Source of the DNA: Streptomyces agglomeratus
GTDB lineage: Bacteria; Actinomycetota; Actinomycetes; Streptomycetales; Streptomycetaceae
NCBI RefSeq assembly: GCF_001746415.1
Contig: NZ_MEHJ01000001.1
Span: 558,001-622,000, forward strand
DNA length: 64,000 bases
Reading direction: 5' to 3'
Shown piece by piece: positions 25,985 through 35,900 of this stretch (position 1 is the stretch's first letter; each line of letters starts with the position of its first letter). The notes under the pieces were generated by a model. That model ran no database searches. It was not told the origin of the DNA and saw nothing but the letters and a program-made list of their open reading frames with translations. The position numbers were made by a program, and so were the translations under genes.

Positions 25985-27331
25985 ATGAACCCGGCCGCGA
26001 CCCCGGATTCGCCGGACACCGGCGGAACCGCGAACCCGGAGCACGTCATGACCGCCGAGGAACGGGCCGAGTACGAGCGACTGCGCCGCGACGCGGCGGT
26101 GCGCCACCGGGGCGTACGCCGGGCCGGTGCCTCGGTTCTCGTCCTGCTGGCGCTGCTGCTCGCGCCGGTCGCCGTTGTCGCGGCCTGGGTCCAGGAGACG
26201 GTCTCCGACACCGACCGGTACGTGGAGACCGTCGCGCCGCTGGCGTCCGAGCCGGCCGTGCAGGAGGCCGTGATCAACCGGCTGACGGACCGCGTGGTGG
26301 ACAACGTGGACGTCGCTGCGGTGACGGACTCGCTCACCAGGGCCCTTCAGGACGCCGGCGCGCCGCCCCGCGTCGTGGAGGGGGCCGAAGCCCTCGAAGG
26401 TCCGCTGCGCAGCGCTGTGAGGTCCGTCGTGGACCGTACCGTCAGTCGTGTGATCACGAGTGACGTGTTCCAGCAGGTGTGGGAGGGCGCCAACAGGCGG
26501 TCGCACGCCGCGGTGGTGAACATGCTCACCGGTGACGGCGACAGCGCGCTGCGCGCCGAGGACGGCGCCGTCAAACTGGACGTGGGCGAGGTCGTAGACG
26601 AGGTACGGGAGCGGCTCGTCGGCGCGGGGTTCGACAAGGCGGCCGCCATTCCGGACACCGACCGGACGATCACGTTGTTCGAGACCGAGGAACTGGGCAA
26701 GGCGCAGGACGCGATGCGGCTGCTGGACATCCTCGGCACCTGGCTGCCCGTCCTGACCGTCGTACTCGCCGCGCTCGCCGTGTGGACCGCTCCGGCCCAC
26801 CGCATGATGCTGATCGTCACCGCGGCGGGCGTCGCCCTGATGATGGTGGTGCTGCTCGTGGCGCTGGCCGTGGTCAGACGGGTGTACCTGGACTCGGTCC
26901 CGTCAACGGCGCTGCCCACCGACGCGGCCGCGACGATCTTCGACACGTTCGTCCGGTTCCTGCGCGACAGCACGCGCACCCTGCTGGTCCTCTCGTTGGT
27001 CACGGCACTGATCGCGTACCTGTACGGTCGCGGGCGTCTCGCGCGTGCCGTCCGTACCACGGCGGGGCGGGGCACGACAGCCGCCGGCCGGGCGCTGCAC
27101 CGGGCCGGAATGAGCACCGGGTCCACCGGACACCGGCTGGCGGAGTACCGGGCGTGGACCACCGGCGGCGTCATCGCGGCCGGGGCGCTGGCGCTGCTGC
27201 TGTGGAACCACCCCACGGTCGGGGCGATCGCGCTCGTCCTCGGCGTCGGCGTGGCCGTACTGATCGTCCTGGCGATCCTCGCGGCCGCCGGGGAGCCGGC
27301 CGACCGGCCGGCGGAGCGGGTGCCCGGCTAG
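25985..27331 (+). CDS. Large membrane protein of unknown function
   Basis: 448 aa; CGGAGGGACC precedes the ATG. A first helix (SVLVLLALLLAPVAVVAAWV, about 49-68) is followed by an extracytoplasmic, mostly helical domain of about 190 residues with a YVETVAPLASEPAVQEAVIN segment, then paired helices at about 250-300 and 330-350, and a final pair at about 395-440. This topology, with a TDRYVET motif after the first helix, recurs in actinobacterial integral membrane proteins without assigned function. It is 42 bp after the HdeD gene and probably co-transcribed. Confidence 0.75.
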   Translation: MNPAATPDSPDTGGTANPEHVMTAEERAEYERLRRDAAVRHRGVRRAGASVLVLLALLLAPVAVVAAWVQETVSDTDRYVETVAPLASEPAVQEAVINRLTDRVVDNVDVAAVTDSLTRALQDAGAPPRVVEGAEALEGPLRSAVRSVVDRTVSRVITSDVFQQVWEGANRRSHAAVVNMLTGDGDSALRAEDGAVKLDVGEVVDEVRERLVGAGFDKAAAIPDTDRTITLFETEELGKAQDAMRLLDILGTWLPVLTVVLAALAVWTAPAHRMMLIVTAAGVALMMVVLLVALAVVRRVYLDSVPSTALPTDAAATIFDTFVRFLRDSTRTLLVLSLVTALIAYLYGRGRLARAVRTTAGRGTTAAGRALHRAGMSTGSTGHRLAEYRAWTTGGVIAAGALALLLWNHPTVGAIALVLGVGVAVLIVLAILAAAGEPADRPAERVPG

Positions 27332-27428
27332 CCATGGCCTAGGGACCCCTCGCCGCGTTCCCTGTGTGGGAGAGCGCCTCGTCCCCCGGCGGGGCGCCTG
27401 CCCTGTCGCGCCAGGGGCGCCCGGCAAC

Positions 27429-27445
27429 TCACCCGCACCGGGTGA
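27429..27445. promoter_or_regulatory. 17-bp palindrome, copy 3 (TCACCC-N5-GGGTGA)
   Basis: TCACCCGCACCGGGTGA, differing from copy 1 at a single position, 79 bp upstream of the 27525 start. The distance to the start is nearly the same as for copy 1 (83 bp). Confidence 0.55.
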
Positions 27446-27524
27446 GGCCGCCCGGTGACCGCTGTGCGCACTCTGAAGTCGGCGCAGAACAGCTGCCGGG
27501 CGAAGCCCGGGACGGAGGACGGAC

Positions 27525-27983
27525 ATGAGCGAGCAGACCTATCTGGCATACGACTACCCGCTGCTGGGCGCCTTTTGGACCATGTTCCTGTTCTTCCTGT
27601 GGATCATGTGGTTCATCCTGCTGTTCCGGATCATCACCGACATCTTCCGTGACGACTCGATGAACGGCTGGGCCAAGACGGGCTGGCTGGTGTTCTGCAT
27701 CCTCCTGCCCTTCCTGGGAGTGTTCGTCTACGTGATCGCGCGAGGCAGGAACATGGGCCGCCGGGAGGTGGCACAGGCGCGTGCGCAGCAGGAGGAGTTC
27801 AAGGACTACATCAGGCAGACCGCGGCCGGCGGACGGCCCAGCAATGTCGATGAACTCGCCCGGCTGGCCGAGATCCGTGACCGGGGCGCCATCACTGAGG
27901 AGGAGTTCCGCAGGGCGAAGGAACTCGTACTGAGCGGTCAGGGTACGCAGTCGCACCCGGGCTCTCCCACGCCCGGTGCCTGA
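27525..27983 (+). CDS. Membrane protein with PLDc_N-like helices and SHOCT domain
   Basis: 152 aa; GGAGGACGG lies before the ATG. Two helices (AFWTMFLFFLWIMWFILLFR, about 16-35; and WLVFCILLPFLGVFVYVIAR, about 50-69) resemble the PLDc_N hairpin. The C-terminus has a SHOCT motif (ELARLAEIRDRGAITEEEFR then RAKELVL, about 105-132), a short oligomerisation helix pair. Such proteins are common in stress and dormancy regulons of actinomycetes. Palindrome copy 3 is upstream. Confidence 0.85.
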   Translation: MSEQTYLAYDYPLLGAFWTMFLFFLWIMWFILLFRIITDIFRDDSMNGWAKTGWLVFCILLPFLGVFVYVIARGRNMGRREVAQARAQQEEFKDYIRQTAAGGRPSNVDELARLAEIRDRGAITEEEFRRAKELVLSGQGTQSHPGSPTPGA

Positions 27984-28060
27984 GCGCCCATCCCCCACCA
28001 CGGAACGAGGCGCGAAGTCCTTCGGCGGGCCGGTCCTGACAGCCCGTCAGTGCGATTCGG

Positions 28061-29302
28061 TCAGTCGGGCGGAGGGACGAGATCACCGCGCAGCCGCCGG
28101 GTGCGGAGCACCAGCTCCATTTCGAAGCGGCGGTCCGGGTCGTCCAGGTCTTCGCCCCACAGCTCACGGAGCTGTCTCAGCCGGTAGCGCACGGTCTGCG
28201 GGTGGACTCCGAGCCGGTCGGCCACCTCCGGCGCGCCGCCCCGCGTTTCCAGCCAGGCCAGCAGGGTCTCGGCGAGACGGTGGGCGTGCGCGGGGCCGCC
28301 GGTCTCGCCCAGATGGGCCAGCCGCCGTCGCGCCAGATCGTCGATCAACTCACCTGAGGGCAGGAGCACCAGGGCTTCGACGTGCTCGCCGCAGTGCAGG
28401 AGCCGGCCTTGCGGCAGCAGGCCCTGCTCGATCATCCCGACGGCGGCCTCGGCCCAGCGCAGCGACGTGGCGGCCTCCGTCAGGGGCACCGACGGGCCGA
28501 TCGCGCCGGACCAATTGGCCGTCGCCCGGTGCAGCAACTCCGCGCGCCCGGGCGCGTCCGGCTCCGGCACCACCATGCGCGGCCGGTCACCCTCCATGTC
28601 GAGCAGCACCTCGTCGCCCACGGCGGGGGCGACGGCCTCTTGGGCGGGGCGGAGCAGCACGGCCACCGCCACCCTTTCGGGCAGCTTCCAGCCGACACCG
28701 GCCGCGCGGTCGGCGAGGAGGGCGGAGGGATCCGTGCGGTGCTCGGCGAGCAGGAGCTCGACGAGTTGTCGTTGCAGGCGCAGCCTCTCCCCGGCCTGGC
28801 GGGCGACGGCTTCGGCGTAGCCGCGTACCGACTGGGCCACCATGACGTCGAGGTACTCGAACGCGGACTCGGCGAGTTCGTACATGGCAGCGGGCGGGAT
28901 GTCGACCTGCTGGCCGATCTCCGCCATACGCCGCCAGGAAAGGCGCACGCCCAGCCGGTAGATTCCCTGCAAGGAGTCCAGGCTGCGCCCCTGCGTGACT
29001 TCGCCGCGCCCGAAGTCCTGGAACATCTCGGGAAGGGCACGGGGCCGGTCCGACCCCGTGGTCATCTGCTCCACGAAGAGCTCCAGCGCGTGCCGGATCG
29101 CGATCAGGGCCTTCGGCTCCCCTGACTCGTCGACGATGAACGCCAGCCCCGGATACTCCCGCCGGATCGCGGCGAGGATGTCCCGTGCGAGTTCCGGGAC
29201 CTGTTTCAGGGCGCGGTCGGCGAAACGCTGAATCCGTTCTCGTGGCACGTCGTGCCACGCTGACGACGCTTCCACAGCACGACTCCTGGGTGTCCGTCGC
29301 AT
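28061..29302 (-). CDS. PucR/CdaR-type helix-turn-helix regulator
   Basis: 413 aa. The C-terminal PucR-type HTH is clear: LETRGGAPEVADRLGVHPQT then VRYRLRQLRELWGEDLDDPD (about 350-395). Upstream lies a GGDEF-like/CdaR activator region and an N-terminal regulatory domain (residues 20-170, RADR..LKQVPELARDILA). It resembles the large Streptomyces family of PucR regulators with an RsbRD-like head. The targets are unknown; it is convergent with the SHOCT gene and upstream of the DUF2613 gene on the same strand. Confidence 0.85.
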   Translation of the reverse strand: MRRTPRSRAVEASSAWHDVPRERIQRFADRALKQVPELARDILAAIRREYPGLAFIVDESGEPKALIAIRHALELFVEQMTTGSDRPRALPEMFQDFGRGEVTQGRSLDSLQGIYRLGVRLSWRRMAEIGQQVDIPPAAMYELAESAFEYLDVMVAQSVRGYAEAVARQAGERLRLQRQLVELLLAEHRTDPSALLADRAAGVGWKLPERVAVAVLLRPAQEAVAPAVGDEVLLDMEGDRPRMVVPEPDAPGRAELLHRATANWSGAIGPSVPLTEAATSLRWAEAAVGMIEQGLLPQGRLLHCGEHVEALVLLPSGELIDDLARRRLAHLGETGGPAHAHRLAETLLAWLETRGGAPEVADRLGVHPQTVRYRLRQLRELWGEDLDDPDRRFEMELVLRTRRLRGDLVPPPD

Positions 29303-29335
29303 GCCGCTCGACCAGCCGGCCTGGATCTTTTCAAC

Positions 29336-29518
29336 CTAGCCCGCGCTCGGGCTCGGCGTGCTGGACGTCCCGCCGGCGGGCGGGTTGGAGAAGGTGACGA
29401 GCGGCACATTCTGCTGCTCGGGTGTGGCGTCGAGAGCGGCGACGATTCCGAAGGCGGCGCCTGTGGCCAGGACGGCGGAGGCAACGCAGGTCAGGAAGAC
29501 GGCGAGCAGTCTGGGCAT
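29336..29518 (-). CDS. DUF2613 family small membrane/secreted protein
   Basis: 60 aa from ATG 29518 (a GTG at 29554 would add 12 residues but has no ribosome-binding site). One N-terminal hydrophobic segment (LLAVFLTCVASAVLATGAAF) and a short Pro/Ser/Thr-rich tail. DUF2613 proteins occur beside DUF3068 and AftD-like genes across Actinobacteria; in M. tuberculosis the counterpart is Rv0236A next to aftD (Rv0236c). It is divergent from the DUF3068 gene here. Confidence 0.7.
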   Translation of the reverse strand: MPRLLAVFLTCVASAVLATGAAFGIVAALDATPEQQNVPLVTFSNPPAGGTSSTPSPSAG

Positions 29519-29598
29519 GAGGATGATCGGCCTCTCTGTCGATGAGGTGGTCACCCAGCGCGCCGGCCCGGTCCGGCGCGGTCAGTATGCGAGTCGCA

Positions 29599-29627
29599 TT
29601 GACAGGTGGTCAAGCGCCGCCTAATTT
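29599..29627 (+). promoter_or_regulatory. Promoter of the envelope-glycan locus
   Basis: TTGACA (29599-29604) and TAATTT (29622-29627) are 17 bp apart, a strong vegetative-type promoter with an exact -35. It faces the DUF3068 gene, leaving an untranslated leader of about 120 nt. Confidence 0.65.
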
Positions 29628-29756
29628 CGCCGGTCACAGCGCTGTTACTCCCGGGTACGCCACTCCTTGGCCCGGACAGGCTGGAAACCGTGCGTGCGAC
29701 CCCGACCCGCACAGTCACGAATGCTCCGCACATTCCGCCCGCATTGGAGTACCCGT

Positions 29757-30713
29757 ATGCGCCATCCAACGTCGCGTTTGTCCCTGATTCTTCTGGGTTC
29801 CGGTGTGTTTCTGCTGGTACTTACTCAGCTGCTCGCCTGGTACGTGGAGCCGCGCGCCAAGCGCACACCGACCGACGTGAACTCCACGACGGTCTTCAGC
29901 GGCAAGGGCAGCTATTTCGACACCGGGTCCGTCTCCACGGTCGACGGACAGACCATAACGATCACCCGCCGCGTACTGGGCGACGTCGCCGGCAGTGAGC
30001 GCAGCGGAAAAGCGATCTGGGACGTTTCCACACAGATCGACACCCCGAAGACGCTGCCGCTGGCCGACCCGCGCAGATCCCTGCAATGGACCACGGAACG
30101 CTGGGTCACCGACCGCCGGACGAACCTGCCGGTGCGCTGCTGCGAGGAGAAGCCCAGGTTCGAGGGCGAGGCCTACCTGAAGTTCCCGTTCGACGTCGAG
30201 AAGCGCGGATACACCTGGTGGGACAGCACCCTGGGGGCCGCCGTGCCGCTGAAGTTCAAGGGCACCACCACGATCCGCGGCCACCAGGGCTACCTCTTCG
30301 CCGGCACCGTCGCGCCCACTGCCACCGGCACCCGTCAGGTGCCCGGCGCGCTGGTGGACCGCCCGCAGAGTCAGGTGCTCGCCGAGGAGTGGTACTCCAA
30401 CGCGGGGATCGAACTGACGGTGGACCAGCGCACGGGCCGGATCATGAACGCGGTGATCGCGCCGACCAAGACGCTCCGGGCCCCGGGTTCGAAGAAGGAC
30501 GCGGTCACCCTGCTGTCCAGCAAGCGGCTGGAGTTCACCGAGGCGACCCGGCGCGAGCAGGTGACGCTGGCCGCCGACGACGGCAGTCGGCTGAAGCTGC
30601 TCGGCGAGACCGCGCCCGTCGTGGGCGGGATCGCAGGCGGCCTGCTTGCCGCCGCCGGCGTAGTGATGGTGATCCGTGGCCGACGACAGGCAGCGGAACA
30701 CTCAGAAGAGTGA
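29757..30713 (+). CDS. DUF3068 domain membrane protein
   Basis: 318 aa from ATG 29757. An N-terminal helix (LSLILLGSGVFLLVLTQLLA) and a C-terminal helix (VVGGIAGGLLAAAGVVMVI) bracket a 270-residue extracytoplasmic beta-rich domain with a CC pair (LPVRCCEEKPRFEG) and TTIRGHQGYLFAG. This is the DUF3068/PorA-like family, represented in M. tuberculosis by Rv0227c within the Rv0224c-Rv0236A envelope region. The role is probably in glycan or lipid handling at the outer face of the membrane; biochemically undefined. Confidence 0.85.
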   Translation: MRHPTSRLSLILLGSGVFLLVLTQLLAWYVEPRAKRTPTDVNSTTVFSGKGSYFDTGSVSTVDGQTITITRRVLGDVAGSERSGKAIWDVSTQIDTPKTLPLADPRRSLQWTTERWVTDRRTNLPVRCCEEKPRFEGEAYLKFPFDVEKRGYTWWDSTLGAAVPLKFKGTTTIRGHQGYLFAGTVAPTATGTRQVPGALVDRPQSQVLAEEWYSNAGIELTVDQRTGRIMNAVIAPTKTLRAPGSKKDAVTLLSSKRLEFTEATRREQVTLAADDGSRLKLLGETAPVVGGIAGGLLAAAGVVMVIRGRRQAAEHSEE

Positions 30714-31013
30714 CAAAAACGGGTCGCCGATCGGACCAAACTTGTCACCCGCGTGCGTAGTGGAACGAATCACTCGAACGAACACTTGGGTTACCCCGCA
30801 GTAGCAACATCGAGTCCGGTCTGAGCCGACTCCCACTCCCAGGAGCCCGCCACCGGCCCGGTGCTCACCATCGAACGCACCCGGCCGGCACCGTCGCCGC
30901 GATACCGGCAGTACGGCAGTACCAGCACTCCGAACCAGCCCAGCGCTTCACCCCCGGAAGCCCGGCAATCCCTCACCCGTCTGTCCCCGCAGTCGCCGAG
31001 TCGGAGCACCTCT
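30714..31013 (+). other. Intergenic leader of the glycosyltransferase gene
   Basis: 300 bp without a credible gene. An in-frame extension of the glycosyltransferase from 30861 exists but is Ser/Pro/Arg-rich and lacks a ribosome-binding site. A TGGAAC element near 30760 could be part of an ECF-type promoter; this is weak. Confidence 0.4.
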
Positions 31014-32219
31014 ATGCCCCAGCACGCGTCCGCTCTGGCCTCCGGCCAGGAGGACTCCCCCGCTCAAGCACGCCCCGGCGGCCGAGTCACCGACTCGCTC
31101 GCCGTCGCCCCTCACATCGCACCCGTCGCGGAACCTTCGCCGCGCCGGATCACCTTCCTCGCCCGACGCGACCTGGGCAACCAGGCCGCCGGCGGCTCGG
31201 AACTGCTCATCGACCGGATAGCCGGCGGTCTGACCGCCGACGGCCACGAGGTCACGCTCGTATGTGGCGGCCCTGCCACAGAACGCGACTACCGAGTGGT
31301 CTCCGCAGGCGGCGACGCAGGACACTTCCTGCGCGCCAGGAAGACCTTCGCCCGCGAGGTCGGCGACTGCGACCTGCTGGTCGAGGTGTGCAACGGCATG
31401 CCGTACCTGGCCCCGCTGTGGCACCGCGGACCGACGTTGTGCCTGGTCAACCATGTGCACACCGACCTTTGGCAGATGCGTTATCCGGGCCCGGCGGCCC
31501 GGCTCGGCCGCAGGCTGGAGCACTGGGCGCTGGCAGGCACTCACCGCGACAACCTGATGGTGGCCGTCTCCGAGTCGACCGCCTCCGAGCTGCGCGGCAT
31601 CGGCGTGGCCGCCGACCGCATCCGGATCGTCAACAACGGCGTCGAAGAACCCGGCCCGCTGCTGCCCGAAGCGAAGGAACCGCTGTTCCTGGCAGTCGGC
31701 CGTCTGGTGGAGTACAAGCGCATCGATCTGCTCCTGCGGCTGTGGGAGCGGGTCCGTCCGGTCACCGGCGGCCGACTCGTCATCGTCGGTGACGGCCCCG
31801 AACGGGAGCGGCTGGAAGCCATGGCCGGCCCCGGTGTGACGTTCGCCGGCCGGGTGTCGGAGGCCGAGAAGCACCGGCTGATGTGCGAAGCGTGGCTGCT
31901 GCTGCACCCCTCCCTCGTCGAGGGCTGGGGGCTGGTCGTCACCGAAGCCGCTGCCCGGGCCACGCCCGCGGTCGGCTTCGACATACCGGGCCTGTGCGAC
32001 TCCATCGAGGACGGGGAGACCGGGGTACTGGCCCGTGGCGAGAGTTCCTTCGCCGCCGCGTGGTGCACGCTGTCCCTCAGTGCCCACCGGCGCGCAGCCA
32101 TGGGACGTGCCGCCGCGCGTCGCGCCAAGCGCTTCCGCTGGAGATCCACGGTCCGTCAGTTCCAGGCTGTCGCCGCCGAGGCCGCGGCCCTCGCCTCCGC
32201 CCCGGGACGCGGGAGGTGA
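31014..32219 (+). CDS. GT4-type glycosyltransferase (GT-B fold)
   Basis: 401 aa from ATG 31014. The N-terminal Rossmann half begins RITFLARRDLGNQAAGGSEL after a disordered head. The C-terminal half has FLAVGRLVEYKRIDLLLRLW, IVGDGPERERL, and the EX7E motif in EGWGLVVTEAAARATP, with the donor-binding glutamates at about 303 and 311. It should transfer a sugar from an NDP donor on the cytoplasmic side, for example onto a lipid carrier. The counterpart in the M. tuberculosis region is Rv0225. The stop lies within a GGGAGGTGA that doubles as the ribosome-binding site of the next gene. Confidence 0.88.
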   Translation: MPQHASALASGQEDSPAQARPGGRVTDSLAVAPHIAPVAEPSPRRITFLARRDLGNQAAGGSELLIDRIAGGLTADGHEVTLVCGGPATERDYRVVSAGGDAGHFLRARKTFAREVGDCDLLVEVCNGMPYLAPLWHRGPTLCLVNHVHTDLWQMRYPGPAARLGRRLEHWALAGTHRDNLMVAVSESTASELRGIGVAADRIRIVNNGVEEPGPLLPEAKEPLFLAVGRLVEYKRIDLLLRLWERVRPVTGGRLVIVGDGPERERLEAMAGPGVTFAGRVSEAEKHRLMCEAWLLLHPSLVEGWGLVVTEAAARATPAVGFDIPGLCDSIEDGETGVLARGESSFAAAWCTLSLSAHRRAAMGRAAARRAKRFRWRSTVRQFQAVAAEAAALASAPGRGR

Positions 32220-32225
32220 ACGGCC

Positions 32226-32975
32226 ATTCTTGAGGTCACCGAAAGCGCGTACAAGGATCCGTCGCTGCGGCGATCGGCCACCCTCTTCCGGGCGTTCATG
32301 CGCGAGCAGATCGACCCCGAACGCTGCTACACCCTGCTGGCCCGTGACTCGGTCGCGCAGGTGGCACGTCACATCGACCTGCCCGGCAAGATCGTCGTCG
32401 ACATCGGCGGCGGCAGCGGCCACTTCACCGAGGAGTTCCGCCGCCGCGGCGCGCGGAGTTACCTCTTCGAGCCCGACCCGCGGGAGCTGAGCGCCCGCGG
32501 CACGGTGACCGAGGACGCGGTGCTCGCCGACGGCTATCTGCTGCCGCTCGCCGACGGCGCGGCGGACGTGTGCTTCTCGTCCAATGTGCTGGAGCACGTG
32601 GCGGACCCGCAGACCTTCATCAGCGAGATGGTGCGGGTCACCCGCCCCGGCGGGCTGATCTACCTGTCGTTCACCAACTGGCTCTCCCCCTGGGGAGGCC
32701 ACGAGACAGCGCCGTGGCACTACCTCGGAGCCGACCGGGCCCGCGATCGCTACGAGCGGCGCACCGGCCGCGAGGCCAAGCACACGCTCGGCGAGAACCT
32801 GTTTCCCGTCCACATCGGTCCCACCCTGCGGCACGTCCGCGGCCGTGACGACGTGCAGGTCGTCACGGCGCGGTCCCGTTACTGGCCGTTCTTCGCGAGC
32901 ACGATCACCCGGGTGCCGGGACTCCGCGAGATCGCCACCTGGAATCTGCTGCTGATTCTCAGGCGAAGCCCATGA
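32226..32975 (+). CDS. Class I SAM methyltransferase with apparent ATT start
   Basis: 250 aa if it starts at ATT 32226. Motif I is KIVVDIGGGSGHFTEEFR (about 57-74), then YLFEPDPRELS, FSSNVLEHVADPQTF and VRVTRPGGLIYLSFTNW. Homologous-looking sequence (LEVTESAYKDPSLRRSATLF) extends upstream of the first ATG (32298), yet between the preceding in-frame stop and 32298 there is no ATG, GTG or TTG. The ATT at 32226 sits 6 nt after GGGAGGTGA, so it is the likely start; CTG at 32271 is a weaker alternative. The counterpart is Rv0224c beside Rv0225. It is tightly coupled to the glycosyltransferase. Confidence 0.82.
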   Translation: MLEVTESAYKDPSLRRSATLFRAFMREQIDPERCYTLLARDSVAQVARHIDLPGKIVVDIGGGSGHFTEEFRRRGARSYLFEPDPRELSARGTVTEDAVLADGYLLPLADGAADVCFSSNVLEHVADPQTFISEMVRVTRPGGLIYLSFTNWLSPWGGHETAPWHYLGADRARDRYERRTGREAKHTLGENLFPVHIGPTLRHVRGRDDVQVVTARSRYWPFFASTITRVPGLREIATWNLLLILRRSP

Positions 32976-32997
32976 GCAAGCGAAGCGAGGAACGGTC

Positions 32998-35900
32998 ATG
33001 ACCACTACGGTCCAGGCGCCCACCCGGGCGCCTCAGCCCGGCCCGACGCCGTCCGAGGCGTCCGGGGCGCCGCGGGGACGACGCCTGCTGTTCGGCTTCT
33101 GGGCCGTTGTGCTGGTGTGCTTCCTAGCGGTGTCACCGGGGAAGATGACGTTCGAGACCAAGCTCGGCGTCGCCCTCGACCCCTGGCGCTTCCTCGGCGA
33201 CCTCGGTTCGCTGTGGAACGGCAACATGGGCCTCGGCGGCATAGCCAACCAGTACATCGGCTACGCCTTCCCCGCCCTCCCCTACTACGCGTTCACGGAC
33301 CTGCTCCAGGTGCCGGTGTGGCTGGCCGAGCGGCTCTGGCTGTCGATCATCGTGACAGCCGCCTTCTGGGGTGCGCTCAGGCTCGCCGAACGTCTGCGCG
33401 TCGGCACGCCCGCGACCCGGTTGCTCGGTGCGGTGGTATACGCGCTGTGGCCCACCTTCACCATCGTCATCGGCTCGACCTCCGCCGCCGCACTGCCCGG
33501 TGCCCTGCTGCCCTGGGTGCTGCTGCCGCTGACCTCCGCGGCGCTGAGCCCGCGTACGGCCGCCGCACGTTCGGCCATGCTGATCCCCTTCATGGGTGGT
33601 GTGAACGCCGCCTCGACGCTGGCCTCGCTGCTGCCCGTGGGTCTGTACCTGCTCAGCCGCCCGGCCGGCCGGCGTCGGCGCGCCCTGCTGGGCTGGTGGA
33701 TACCGGGCGTCGTGCTGGCCACCGTGTGGTGGGTGGTGCCGCTGCTCCTGTTCGCCGTCCACGGCGAGAACTTCATGCCGTACGTCGAGCAGGCCGACAC
33801 GACCACCGCCACTATGTCCGCGACCGAGCTGCTGCGCGGCGCCGGCAACTGGGTGGCGTATCTCAACTTCGGTGAGGCGTGGCTCCCCGCCGGCTGGACC
33901 GTCGCGGCCTCCGTCATCACCGTCCTTGGTTCGGCGTTCGCCGCGGCCCTCGGGCTGGCGGGCCTGGCCCGCCGGGACCTGCCGGAGCGCCGCTGGCTGC
34001 TGCTGACCGTCCTGACCGTCGTCCTGATCACGTTGGCCGGGTACGGCGGCGCCTTCGGCGGTCCGTTCCACGGTGTCGTGCAGGACTGGTTGAACGGGTC
34101 GCTGAAGCCCTTCCGCAACATCTACAAGTTCCAGCCGGGGCTGGCCCTCGCACTCGCCCTCGGACTGGCCCACCTGACGGCTGTGCTCTCCGTGAGCAGA
34201 AGTCCTCGCGCGCTTCCCGGCCGCCGCTGGGCGCCCGCGGTGGCGGCGGTGCTGGTGCTGCCCGGCCTGGCCCTGCCGTACCTCAACGGCTCGATCCTGC
34301 AACCCGGCGCCTTCACCAAGCTGCCCACCCACTGGGAGAAGGCTGCCGGCTGGCTCAAGGACAACGCCCCCAACAGCCGGGCCATGGTCGTACCGGCGAC
34401 GGCACACGGCATCTACACCTGGGGTTCCCCCATCGACCAGCCATTTGACGTGCTGGCCGAAACGCCCTGGGGACAGCGTGACTTCGTCCCCTTCGGTACA
34501 CCCGGCTCACGCCGTGCGACTGACGCCGTGGAGCAGGCGCTGCTGTCCGGCACCGAGGTCCCTGGCCTTCAGGCGTACCTGGCACGAGCCGGCATGCACG
34601 AAGTGGTCGTACGCAATGACCTCGACCCCGACCAGATCGGTTATGTCCCGCCGCAGACGGTGAAACGGACCTTGGAATCGTCCGGCTACCGGAAGGCCGC
34701 CGGGTTCGGCCCGCTCGTGACCGGCGGGCGCATCGCCGCCGACACCCCGCTCCAGGTGCAGGGGCTGTATCCGCGGCTCCAGTCCGTGGAGATCTATCAG
34801 CCCCAGGACCGCGACAGGCGTCCCGGCAGGGTCGGTGTGTCGGCCGCGGCCGACACGGCCGTGGTCAGTGGCGGACCCGAGTCGCTGCTCCAGCTGTCGG
34901 CCGATCCCTCGATGGCCGACCGGCCGGCCGTGCTGGCCGGGGACGGTCTTCCCAAGGGCGTCACCGCACCGGTGAAGGCCGTCGCGGACGGGCTGCGCCG
35001 AGCCGACACCCGGTTCGGTCTGGTCAACAACAACACCTCATACACGTACACCGCGGACGAGCGCAATCACTCCGGCAGCCTCCAGGACCCGGGCGAGAAG
35101 CCCAGGCAGATCCTGCCGTCGCAGGGAACCGATCACCAGACGACGGCCGACCTGCGCGGCGCGACGTCCGTGACGGCCTCCAGCAGTGGCAACTGGCTGT
35201 TCCACCTGCCGCAGTACGACCCGGTGAACGCCTTCGACGGCAACCCGGACACCGCGTGGGCCGAGGGCAGCCCGGGCAAGCCGGCCGGTCAGTGGCTCAA
35301 GGTGGACTTCTCCGGGCCGACCGACGTCCCGGCCTCCATCCAGCTGACGCCACTGCCGGGCGACAGCCTGCGCGCCGCGCCCACGCGGGTGCGGATCGAG
35401 ACCGACCGCGGTTCGGCCGAAAGCCCGCTCCAGACCAACGGCCAGCCGCAGACCGTCAAGGCGCCCGCCGGCGAGGCCTCCTGGATGAAGATCACCGTCC
35501 TTGCCGCGCAGCAGGCGCGGCCGGGCCTGACCGGGGCCGGCTTCTCCGAGGTGTCGATCCCGGACGTGCAGGTGACACGCATGCTGGCGCTGCCCGCCGA
35601 CGCGAAGCGCACCGACGCGGCGGCGACCGTGTACTCCCTGCACCGCGGCACCGACGCGGGCGGCTTGTCGCCCGTATCGGCCGAGGTGGGACTGCACCGC
35701 CAGTTCAGCACCCAGGAAGCGGACGAGTACAAGGTGTCGGCGCGAGCCGTCGCCGTGCCCGGCGGCCCGTTGGACGAACTGCTGGACCGTTCGGCTCCGG
35801 GATCGAAGAACCGGCTGACGGCCTCCGCCGACTCCACCAGCCGCAACGGCATGTCACTCAGCGCCCGCAACCTGGTCGACGGTGATCTGACGACCGCCTG

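Noticed and set aside
24979..26463. 494-codon plus-strand open frame
   Set aside because: Alternative frame of the HdeD and large membrane protein genes; Arg/Gly-rich, no start signal.
30948..33023. 691-codon minus-strand open frame
   Set aside because: Antisense to the GT4 and methyltransferase genes with shadow composition.
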